The notes beneath the pieces were generated by a model. That model did not search any database and had not been told where the DNA came from. It saw only the letters and a program-made list of their open reading frames with translations. Below are positions 53,966-64,000 of a stretch of DNA of 64,000 nucleotides, in pieces. This stretch comes from Persicaria tinctoria (Eukaryota; Streptophyta; Magnoliopsida; Caryophyllales; Polygonaceae), in assembly GCA_037127255.1 (NCBI GenBank), contig JBANSL010000003.1, forward strand, positions 188,501 to 252,500, given 5' to 3'. Position numbers and translations under genes: made by a program. Positions within the stretch are counted from its first letter, which is position 1. Each line of letters opens with the position of its first letter.

Positions 53966-56135
53966 ATCCAGATCTCATATACTCAATCAAACATAAACGA
54001 CAGAAAATCAGTAGTAAAAGTACAGTGAACTAGATCCCAGCCCTAAAATTAGATCAGGTAGCCATATTATGAATGACGATAGTAGCTCAATTGGGGACTT
54101 GCACTTCAAGTTTTTTTTTTCCTGAGAAAATCAAACCAAATCATTATCGGTAACAGTTGAATACACATGGGCTTTACTAAAGCAGCCGATTCAAACATAA
54201 AAAATTGATATTTATTAAAATCCAATGTTTATCTATTTACAAAACATAAAAGATTGCAATCTCAATACAAAGATTTGATTTTACCCGTAACACTAAAAAA
54301 GAGAGTATATGTGATAGTAAATTGCCGCCTAATTACCTGCTTGAATGATTTGTTAAAATCTAATGTTTATCTATTTACAAAAAAAAAAAATTCAATCTCG
54401 AATACAGGGATTTTCACGGTTGTCTCGAATATTTTCTGGGATTTTTACTGTTGAATTATTAAACAAATATTTATCCATTCACTTTAACTATCATATTTAC
54501 TCATCTATATATATTGATAATGAAATATAGCAAGTAATTCACCTATTTTCATCCACCTACAACGACTTACATTCTTCTTTTTCCTGCGGCTTACATTCTT
54601 CTTTTTCCTGCTTTCATCTTCATTCATTTTCTACTTCTTCTCAACCCACTTTTAGTCTTTTACTTACTAATGTTTTTACATTTATCTATTTCAGGATCGC
54701 AATCTCCATTGCTTTCCCCTTCTTGCACCCTCTTGGTATCACCTTCCCTATCTTTTCATGTCTTTCAAATCACATTCTTCATGTATTACTAGATTAATGT
54801 TTTCATAAGTAGAATAATGCATAACAAGAATAGGAATATGAAACCAGAATGGATCTTTGAAAGTGGTACATGGGATCTTTTAAAGATCATGTAAGCACAT
54901 TTCCTTGGAGCCATCTCATTTTACATTGTTATTTGAACAAGGAATACCTTTATACCACTTTAGATTCCTTCACATATGATAATCAAATTCACCATTTGTT
55001 CTTTTCTTTTCAGTTCAGTGTATCCTCCATTTAGAAGCAGTTTTTTATGTATACTTTTGTGAATCTTTCACATGCTTTTGTTAAGTCAGTTTATCATTAC
55101 AAATTATAATGACAAAATTCAGATTGTAGTATATTTGTTAAAAGTAAATCAAAATCCCCCTTTTTAGAGCTTTTTCCTTTCAGCGCCTTTATAAAATCCT
55201 AAATTTCAACATCTTGATGCCTTGATAGTTGATACTTCACTTTTTAATCAACTCCTTAGATGAATTTCATTGATTTTAGATGAATCATAATACCATCTTT
55301 GAAAACTGCATACCATGTAAATTTATCATTCATGGAACAAAGTATCAAGTAAAACATAACAACTTCAAAACATAAACATTTTTACCTCACACCTGAAGTC
55401 AACATCCCTAATGAAGAGCTAAAGCCTAGAGATCATATGCAATCACATTGTCTCATCTCCATCTCATTTTAGACTAATTTTACCTATGATACTTTAACAT
55501 CACATATACGAAACCTATGCGGGATTTGAACCCTCATCTTTGTGATTTATGAAAACACTCTTCCAATTTTGAGTTAATAGGCTTAAACTCACGTTTAGCA
55601 TTTGTGTATTTTAAATGCCAAACAACATAAAACTATAAAAGTAATGCCCTTAATAATGTAAACAGCCAAACATGTAAACAGTGAAACAGGATGTGAGCAG
55701 CCAAACATGTTCGATTTTCGTCTCTCTTTAATTTTTCAGATCAAAATTGAGGAATGGTCTTTTTCAAATCGAAATTGACAAAGGTTAATTGCAAGAATAA
55801 CGTCGAATCTCTGGATTTTGAAAGCTTTGGAGGACATGCCATAGAAATTGATTTTAGGGTTTCGAAAGGAAGAGGATGACTGAATTGGGGCTGGGGAGAA
55901 AGGAGTCGTCTCTCTTTGATTTTTCAGACCGACATATCGGAAGGATCGATTTCAAATCAAAATTGAGGAATGATCTATTTCACTTTTCAGATAGAAATTG
56001 AAAGGAAGATGATGACTGAATTGGAACCGGGAGAAAGGAGGAAGGAAGGAGTCGTCGCACTGGTGATGCCTTTTCATCGTTTTCTCCTCCCTTTTTCTTT
56101 TTAATTACAAAGTGGTCCATAGTTCATACTCATCC
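53966..56135. other. Helitron interior, no gene recognised
   Basis: AT-rich. Around 55700-56040 a segment with GATTTTTCAGA and AAATTGAGGAATG occurs as two imperfect direct copies. Confidence 0.5.
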
Positions 56136-56153
56136 AATTTAATCCATTTACAT

Positions 56154-59100
56154 GTGGTTACAGAGGAAGGATTTGAGGAACATCGTTAAACAAACTTGGA
56201 GGGCAAGATGCTCAGGATCAGCAATGTATAGACTATCATACAAAACAAAATTACTGAAAAATAAAATCAAAGTGTGGAATAGGAATTCCTTTGGAAACAT
56301 CTTTCGACAAATTCATAAGGTAGAGGAAGAGCTGATCAACATACAATCAAAAGTGACTCCTAGAACGGGAAAGGAATACATTATGGAGAAACAACTGATC
56401 CGGAAAAAAAAAACAGTTACTGAAATTTCAAAAAGAATACTGGGGTCAAAGAGCGAAATCAAAACATATCAAGCTGACAGATTCTAACACTACTTATTTT
56501 CACAAAATAGCGTCTGGAAGACGAAATAGGAAGATAATAAGGAGTATCACCTCTACCACAGGGACACAGGTCATAGGCGACGAAAATATTAAACACGAAA
56601 TAAGAAATGATTTTAATAAGCGTTTCTCTAAAGAGCAAGTCAATATGAATTTACTTAATGAATACCTTGATTTAATACCGACAACAATAACTGATGATGA
56701 AAATAGTCGTCTCTCCCAACAACCTACAAATGGGGAAATTAAGAGCGCTGTCTGGTCTCTGGGCAGAAACAAATCCCCAGGTCCAGACGGTATGACAGCC
56801 GAATTCTACAAATGCTACTGGGATATAGTGGGAAGCGATGTCACCAAAGCAGTCAAGGCCTTTTTTCATTCCGGAAAACTACTCAAGCAGATCAATCACA
56901 CTTTCATAACCCTGTTACCTAAATGTGACAATCCATAAAAAACGGCAGACTATAGACCCATTAGTCTGTGTTCAACGATATACAAGATAATTTCAAGAAT
57001 CCTTATTGAACGGCTCAAATGCGTGGTAGGTAAACTTATTCACCCGTTTCAAGGGGCATTTGTGTCAGATAGAGCTATTCAGGATAACATTCTAATAGCT
57101 CATGAAATTTTCCATTCTTTCAGAACGAGGAAAGGGGTGGAGGGATGGTTAGCAATCAAGCTAGATATGGAGAAGGCTTATGACAGAGTCGACTGGACAT
57201 TCACAGAGACAGTTATGAGAAAATTTGGATTCAGTGATCAATTTATTAGATTGATAATGGAATCTGTAACTATTGTATCCTTTTCATTGCTTGTCAACAA
57301 TGGGCCTACGCAGGTTTTCAAACCTTCCCGTGGTCTGAGACAAGGTGACCCAATATCTCCCTTTCTATTCATTATTGGTGTAGAAATACTGGCAAGGAAA
57401 CTGCATTCGGAATCCAATCTTAACCAATCAGGGATTGGATTTCGTTTTGGCCATGCAGGCCCCAAGATCCCTTTTCTTGCTTTCGCAGATGATATTATTA
57501 TTTTCACTAAAGGAAGCCAAACAGCTTGTGAAAAAGTCAGTAAAATTGTAGATGATTAATATTGCAGACTTTCGAGGCAAAAAGTGAACTACAATAAATC
57601 TGCCTTTCAAACATCACCAGGGATTGCTCCTTCACGTCTTAGCATCATTGAAGGCTCACTTAATATAGCGCGACAAACAAAAACTAGATAGTTACTTGGG
57701 ATGCCCAATTGTTAATGGCAGAGTAAATAAAACTACTTTCGACGGTCTAATAAGCAAAGCAACAGGACAACTATCAAAGTGGAAGGCCGATTCACTCTCC
57801 CAGCATGGGAGATCAGTACTAATAAACTCGAATCTAGCGGCTAAGCCACTTTTCTCAATGCAGAGCTTCATGTCACCTACGACAATACACTCATCATTAG
57901 ATAAAATCAACAGAACTTTCTTCTGGAACAAAGACTTACAATACAAGCCACTAATTGGATGGGATAAGGTTTGCAGACCTAAAGGGAAAGGAGGTATGGG
58001 TCTACGAAAGACAAAAGAAATGAACGAGGCACTCCAGATGAAACTTATTTGGAAAATCATTGCGGAACCAGATAACGTTTGGGTGAAAATTATCAAACAT
58101 AAATAATTAAATATATTAAAATAGAGTTTGTTCTAAACTACACAAAGAGAGGAAATGCATCGTGGCAATGGTCACAACTAAGGAAAATTATTGAGTCATT
58201 CAAGGAAGGGGTGGCATGGTTAGTAGGAGATGGGAAAACGATTAGATTCTGGCAAGACAAATGGGCACCCATTTCGAACATTATTTCAGCAAGCCTGGAC
58301 CCGACAAAAATCAACAAAGATGAAACAGTGGACCAATATATCACTAACGGTGCCTGGAATTGGACAAAGTTGGAAACAACCCTGACAAGAGAAGTGGCTC
58401 AACAGATTGCAGATATTCCGTTACCAATTAACCAGATCCGCGATAGAATGTACTGGTGGCCTGACAAAAAAGGTTGGTTCACAACGTCCAGCGCATATAA
58501 ACTAACCACAAAATCCGTAAATCTAACCAACGATATCAATGATTGGATCTGAAAACTCGATGTTTCACCAACGATAAAGAACTTTATGTGGAAAGTCTGC
58601 CACAATGGTCTACCAACGGCTGCACGACTCGCACGAAGGGGGGTGGCCATCCCTCCTTATTGTGCAGCCTGCAATCACCATGAAGAGGACACAACCCATC
58701 TGTTGTTTGAGTGCAAATTTTCGTGGTGTGGGCTAAATGTCCCCTCTACAGTAATAGCAAGGATCCATGACAAAATTAGAGAATCAAGGAACATTGAGTC
58801 ACTGATGGCTTTTGCGGCGGGGCAACTTGATTCCAAGCAAAGATCCCAAATGGCAACTAACTGGTGGACAGCTTGGCTTTGTCGCAATAAATTCATCTTC
58901 CAACAGATAAAACTCCCCAATACAGAAGGATTCTTGAAAATGTACAATTCGATTATAAGAGACTGGGAAAAGGCAGGGAAAGTACTAGAAGATGACATTG
59001 ATCCTACAAGTATTGTTAGTAACAAGAGTCAAAAACATCAGAGGACAACAAATGACAAGAAATGGAAAACCCCACGGCCTGGTAAATGGAAACTGAATTT

Positions 59101-59572
59101 TGATGGCGCTGCAGGAGGGAATACACAAAGTACTATAGGATATATTATCCGTGACAATAACGGTACGGTCACAGCAATAGGTGGAAGAAAAATAGGCTTA
59201 CAGAAACCTTTACTGTCAAAGGCAATAACGTTAAGAGAAGGAGTTCTTAAGGCTCGCGAGTTGAGAATCCCTAGTCTTGTTATTGAAGGTGACTCGCTGA
59301 TCATCATAGATCATCTGAAGGCCAAAACAAAATGTCCTTGGGAAATTGAGCTAATTATGTCTGAAATTAGCTCCCTCATTACGGGGTTTAACGAGGTTTC
59401 GTTCTCCTACGTACCTCGAAGCGGCAACGCTGTAGCAGATAAGGTAGCACACCTTGCTCTAGTTGCCACCACCACCGCCTTTGATTCCGATCTAGGTCTT
59501 GCAGACCTCATCCGAAAGAATGCCATCGGGTAGCTTAATGCTCCCGAATTCTTACCCAATCAAAAATAAATA
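56154..59572 (+). pseudogene. L1-like LINE, 5'-truncated: reverse transcriptase, zinc finger, RNase H
   Basis: An 18-bp target duplication AATTTAATCCATTTACAT flanks it (56136-56153, 59573-59590). ORF1 and the endonuclease are missing; it begins just before RT. RT motifs: NKSPGPDGMTAEFYK, then ADYRPISLCSTIYKI, KLDMEKAYDRVDW, GLRQGDPISPFLF and FADDIIIF (catalytic FADD near 57487). Then the plant LINE thumb (WKADSLSQHGR), WWPDKKGWFTT, the zinc finger region (CAACNHHEEDTTHLLFEC) and a C-terminal RNase H (KLNFDGAAGGN, VIEGDSL, VPRSGNAVAD) ending near 59533. Stops or frameshifts near 56487, 56937, 57557, 57690, 58104 and 58550 break it. It inserted into the Helitron. The A-rich end follows CGAATTCTTACCCAATCA. 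Confidence 0.93.
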
Positions 59573-59590
59573 AATTTAATCCATTTACAT

Positions 59591-60006
59591 TTACATTTTA
59601 TAGCGTCCATTTGTACATGCAGTTCATCTGTTGATGTATTCTATGTGCTCTCCATCCAAAAGTTTTTAAAACTCCATTCACCTAAACTTTTTAGTCGAAC
59701 TATCAAATTATTTAGTCTTACTTTCCAATCCATTAACACAACAAAAAATAATAGTAGAGGGACACATTTTTATATCATGTCCCGGGCATTTCAAATTTCA
59801 AATCCGACCCTGCTAGAAAGGTGAGACATTGACATTTTGCCACATATATTATATATTGATATAATATAAGCAATATATTTTTTTATACAAATTTATATTA
59901 TTTTTCTATATCGTTTTCATATTATTATAATAGTATAATATATCTAATATATAATGTAAATAAATTATGGTAATATATTCTATAAAATATAATATATTTT
60001 ACAAAT
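59591..60006. other. Helitron 3' portion, AT-rich
   Basis: No gene; AT-rich tracts (ATAATATATT) precede the terminal hairpin. Confidence 0.6.
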
Positions 60007-60037
60007 CCCGTGCGTTACGGACGGGCACTACGCTAGT

Positions 60038-60450
60038 ATATATATACTCTTAATTTAGAATACTTACCGCTTATATGTCATCTTCTCCTTAATCCTCTCC
60101 TTTCTACCAATCAAGTCTTTTTTTTCCCTTTTTAAATATTTATTTCCTTTTATTATTATTTTTATTATCCTCTTTATCTCTTTAAATCAATCATATTTTA
60201 TTTTATTTTATTTTTAACATATTTACTAACTATCTATATATATCTATATATCTATATCTATATATACTTTTAATTTAGAATACTTACTTCTTATATGCCA
60301 TCTTCTCCTTAATCATCTAATTTCCACCAATCAAGTTTTGTTTTGCCCTTTTGAAAATATTTATTTCCTTTCATTATTATTTTTTATTATTCTCTTTATC
60401 CATTTAAACCAATCAAATTATTTTATTTTATTTTTAACATATTTACTAAC
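60038..60450. repeat. Two-copy tandem duplication, unit about 200 bp
   Basis: TTTAATTTAGAATACTTAC, GCCATCTTCTCCTTAATC and ACATATTTACTAACTAT each occur twice in the same order at about 60038-60236 and 60237-60450, joined by a TATATCTATATC simple repeat. Confidence 0.8.
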
Positions 60451-60940
60451 TATTGGGCTTAATTAAAAACATTGAATTCAATCTAATATAACTATTTGAC
60501 TTAACTCAAATTTATTTACTAATTATTAGCTAGGCTTAATTCAAAACATTGAATATAACTCTTGTTTATGAGACATCACATTTAAATAAAGTTTTTTTTA
60601 ATTCAAAATATCCATATTTATGTATTTACTAGCTAAATTCGAAATATTGATATTATTATTACTGAGTGATTTAAAATATCCATATTTATGTATTATACTA
60701 CATAATGTTTTTTTTTTTAAAAAAAATTATGAGAGAATTATATATGATAAAGTTTTTTTTATGATTTTTATCTTAACTTTTATTAATATTTTATAACATT
60801 TTATATATATTATTAATATTTTAATTTGGAAAAATCGTACCATAACATGAGAATTTTATTAGTTTTTTTTTTAAAATTAAATAAATGTAAGAGAAAATAG
60901 TGGAGTAGGGAGGGTGGTAGAAGAACCGGCCTGTAGATCC
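60451..60940. other. AT-rich upstream region of the second G3BP-like gene
   Basis: No gene and no convincing TATA box; it does not resemble the promoter of copy 1. Confidence 0.45.
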
Positions 60941-60944
60941 ATCC

Positions 60945-61356
60945 ATCAATGCCGAAGAGAAACCCTTCTCTCTCTCTCTCTAATCCCCTCTCTCGGACTC
61001 TCTCCCTCTCGTCGGATCCGTCTCGTCACCGCCATCGCCAGAGCTGTCGAAATCCTAGCGACCGCCTCTTTCTTACCAGAGCAAGCATTCAAAGGGAGCG
61101 AGAGAGGAGACACGATCCTTTCTCATCTCGCTTCGCAAACCTATTGTCAAAACCCTAGAGCAAGCAACCTAAATCAGGTGAATTGAACATTTGACATCAT
61201 TATCAGATAATCACCATTCATAGGTCAATCATCGCAATTTAATGTGGTGACGTTCGAGTATCATAGGAATTTTCCTCTAAAGTTCTACCTGAGTTCCTTT
61301 CGGTTTTGGTAGTAGTGCCTTTTAGCGTTACTTAATGGCTTACACTGCGTTTGTAG
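60945..61356 (+). other. 5' UTR of copy 2 with leader intron
   Basis: A CT-rich leader exon ends at 61177 (ATCAG|GTGAATTG). The intron 61178-61356 ends TTTGTAG, then AGCGAC precedes the ATG. It is homologous to the leader of copy 1. Confidence 0.75.
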
Positions 61357-61362
61357 AGCGAC

Positions 61363-64000
61363 ATGGCTGCTCCAGCTCAGCATGAAAAACCTTCTGCCAA
61401 ATTGGTACATTTCCCCCCTTGTCCTCTTTGATTTTGTCTTGTTTTTTTATCTTTCTGCGTGTGCAAATCGTTTGTTTGTGTTTATCTTCCATTTTAGATT
61501 GGTCAAGCGTTTGCAGAGCAGTACTATACGGTTCTGCATCAGTCTCCAGCTGTGGTTTATCGATTCTACCAGGACATTAGCAAGCTTAGTCGGCCTGAAG
61601 ATGGTGCCAGTTTGGGCTTGACTACCGGCATGGAGGTAATTATTTAATTCCTTATTATTTCCGCGCATAATAGTTTTTATGGATTTTCTATGGGCAGTGC
61701 CTATTTTTGTGGTCAATTCATCTGCCTGCTCACTGCTGATGCGATACTTTATTTTCTGGTCTGCATTTTCAAGTTTGAGCTTCCACTCTTAGAATTGGAA
61801 TAGTTTCCCATATTAGGTCTTAGCAAGTAGATGCTGAAAGCTTTCTCTACTTATCTGTTCTCTTTGGACATGGCATGTACCCATTAACCCATGGACATGT
61901 CCATCTCCATGGGCATTTACCCAAACCATGTTGCCATTTCAAAAAAATGGACATGGCATAGATGCCTTAGCCAGTATCTGGGTCTGGGTTTTTATCTGTC
62001 ATTTAATATCCGGTGGGAAATTTGATTTGATAAGATGGTTTTCGTTGACAGAGTTTGTGAGATTGATTTGTGCTTAAACTGTATCAGGAGATCAATACAA
62101 AGATACAATCGTACGGGACATTAAAAGCAGAGATCGCATCTATTGATGCACAAGAGTCTTATAACGGGGGAGTTGTTGTTCTCATAATTGGAAACATGGT
62201 TAAGGAGGATGGCAAACGTCAGAGTTTTACTCAAACATTCTTTTTGGCACCTCAAGAGGTGGGGTACTTTGTCCTCAATGACATATTCAGGTACCTGGAA
62301 GATGGTCATTCACAGAGAGAGAATGAGGATTTGACTAATGGAGCAGCAGCACTGAATACCTTAGACCAAGGTAACAGGACTCATTCATACACTTGATGCA
62401 ATACTTAGCTGTCATTCTCCGTGCGTGTGCAGTCTTGCATTTGGTTGCTTTACTGATCGGTGCTTTATGGTGGCAGAAATATCGCCAGTGCAGCACGATG
62501 ATATTGTTGGCCAGCTCGAGGAAGTTAACGGAGGGGAAGTGTATGATCCCTCTGAGGATGGGGAGGGTTCAGTTGTTGAAGAGGAAGAACCGGTGCCGAT
62601 AGCTGAGGTTGTCAATGAAGTTCCAACTGAATCAGAGGCAGTGGTAGAGTCTGAGACCCAAGCCGAGACCGCACTTAAGAAGTCATACGCATCAATAGTG
62701 AGTGGTTGCCAATTTTCCATGTTAATTTGGATTCTGGAATTTAGTGTATAATATATAATTGGTGGATTTGGGTTTCTCTTTTCAATCTGTTAATCACTGT
62801 GATCTTATATCCTTTAGCAAGTTGGGAGCAAGTGTTTCTACTCATCATTCAGTCCAACAACTTAATTGATTGCAGGTCAAAGTTATGAGACCAAGTGGTT
62901 CTCAAATTCCTGCTCCCACATCTCTGAAGTCCACACCTAAGATGCAACACCGACAAGTGAGTGCCGCACCACCTCCAGCTTCTCTCTGTGAGAAAACAGA
63001 ATCCAACTCTAATGTGGTTGAGGACAACCACGGGGGTGAAGGTATTTGCTAAGTAGATTGTTTTAGTATTATTGATTTTTCATGCAAGCTTCACAAGTTT
63101 TTTTGAGGAACTCCGTATTTATCTACTTTTTGTGCTTGTTTTTTTTTCCGCCTTGTTTCTGTATCAATAGGTGAAGGCTTTTCCATCTATGTCAAGAATC
63201 TACCATTGAATGCTATACCTGTCATGCTGGAAGAAGCTTTCAAGAAATTTGGTTCAATTAAGAGTGGTGGTATCCAAGTTAGAAACAACAAGGTATTTTG
63301 AAACCAGACATGGTACTCGTCTTTCGTATTTTTTCTCATCTCATGAAATCTTGCTATGTAGCAGGGATTCGGTTTTGGGTTTGTAGAGTTTGAAGGGCTG
63401 GATGCTGCCCAAAAGGCAATCGAGGTACCCCTCTTATGCATGCGTTACATCTTTTTTTAGGTCATTTTCCTTTTTCCACAAGAGGTGGATGGGGATATGT
63501 ATTTTCTTGAATCTTGTTTATCTTTTATGATTATTTATGTGTTTATTCGAATTCAAGTATTATATATATATATAACTAGGATTAACCTTTTGGTTGAGCT
63601 TTTGTTTTTCATTTGTTCTATAATCTTTAGTTTAGACTTAGAGAGGTGTTTGTCACTATTTCTGAGGTTTGGTTTTCATGATTTTCAGGCTGGTTCCGTG
63701 ATAATTGACGGTCACGAGGTTGGAATAGAGGAAAAGAAGTCTACAACTTCTAGAGGTATTCACTGGTTATTTTTTAAACTTAGCTGTTACTATTTACTTA
63801 GCTGCCTCTATACTGTTGGGCTACTTACGGTTCATTGCATGCTTCTATAGATTGTCTTCTGCATTCCTCCCTTAATTTATAGGGCAATTCTTGCAAAGAC
63901 AATCTTGTGATAAACTATTGAGATGGCTGTTGTACTGTATTGAGATGGCTGTTGTACTCAATCGAAAGTTACATTCCTTGTTGCAGCAAGCAATCGTGGA
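61363..64000 (+). CDS. G3BP-like protein, copy 2 (cut by window end)
   Basis: Exons: 61363-61404, 61498-61635, 62088-62370, 62477-62697, 62876-63041, 63171-63292, 63365-63424, 63689-63755, 63987-64000 (continues). Each complete exon has exactly the same length as in copy 1 (42, 138, 283, 221, 166, 122, 60, 67 bp). It encodes the NTF2 domain (IGQAFAEQYYTVLHQSP), an acidic linker and the RRM with IYVKNL and GFGFGFVEF; the start of the RGG exon (SNRG) is visible. The protein differs from copy 1 by scattered substitutions (for example MAAPAQH/MAAPAQQ) with no stop, so both copies look functional. Introns have diverged much more than exons. Role as for copy 1: stress-granule RNA binding, inferred from family. 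Confidence 0.93.

Larger units (their letters stand above)
53259..60036 (+). mobile_element. Helitron, non-autonomous, with a nested LINE
   Basis: The 5' end TCTAATATAATACTAAAAC follows an A. The 3' end has the GC-rich hairpin CCCGT-GCGTTACGG-ACGGG (60007-60025), then CACTACG and CTAG, followed by T; this A|TC...CTAG|T pattern is diagnostic of plant Helitrons. There is no Rep/helicase gene. Size is 6.8 kb, of which 3.4 kb is the LINE at 56154-59572. Candidate captured exon pieces lie near 53700-53960. Confidence 0.85.

Overview
This window is nuclear DNA from a flowering plant, most likely a eudicot. The support is GT-AG introns in plant gene families, plant LTR retrotransposons primed by tRNA-Asp or initiator tRNA-Met, L1-type LINEs with a C-terminal RNase H domain, a Helitron, a Stowaway MITE and a Mutator-like element. 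I cannot name the species. No bacterial-style operons, CRISPR arrays, rRNA or tRNA genes were seen.

Host genes sit at the two sides. A pectin galacturonosyltransferase of the GAUT8/QUASIMODO1 type (14792-17490, + strand, 3 coding exons, 556 aa) converges on a G3BP-like RNA-binding protein gene (18871-21710, - strand, 9 coding exons, 459 aa, NTF2 domain then RRM then RGG tail). A close paralogue of the G3BP-like gene (61363 to the window end, + strand, same exon lengths) lies in the opposite orientation. The two copies form a head-to-head inverted pair about 39.6 kb apart, and the space between them is almost wholly transposons.

Layout: 1-5675, a very young non-autonomous LTR retrotransposon (E1, - strand). 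5676-10766, internal part and 3.3 kb LTR of a probable Tekay/Del chromovirus that sits inside a decayed RT-type LINE (10768-11253), followed by an RTE-like LINE tail. 11831-14489, MITE, LINE tails and a Mutator-like TIR element about 300 bp upstream of the GAUT start codon. 14792-22144, the two host genes. 22145-28262, small repeats, LINE insertions with clear target-site duplications (TSDs), and a fold-back element. 28263-34931, a second non-autonomous LTR element (E2, - strand) with a Stowaway MITE nested in one LTR. 35046-52700, a three-deep nest: a Copia element split by a deletion-derivative Athila/Tat-like element (E3, 35674-51962). The right LTR of E3 is itself split by two further non-autonomous elements, A and B, joined end to end inside one TSD. 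53259-60036, a Helitron carrying a 3.4 kb L1-like LINE. 60037-61362, AT-rich tandem duplication and the leader of the second G3BP-like gene.

Most notable: (1) A and B (45039-51879) look like a heterologous end-joined dimer integrated as one unit. (2) A motif of about 35 bp recurs in LTRs of four different families, in both orientations. (3) E3 has an in-frame gag-protease-integrase-tail fusion whose protein repeats are written in the same CTCGAG/GTCGAC DNA motif that fills its LTRs. (4) E1 and E2 share a nearly identical block of about 420 bp inside otherwise different LTRs. (5) Three elements carry the same perfect hairpin just before the polypurine tract. All boundaries were read by eye from repeats, TSDs and splice sites; no alignment or database search was run.
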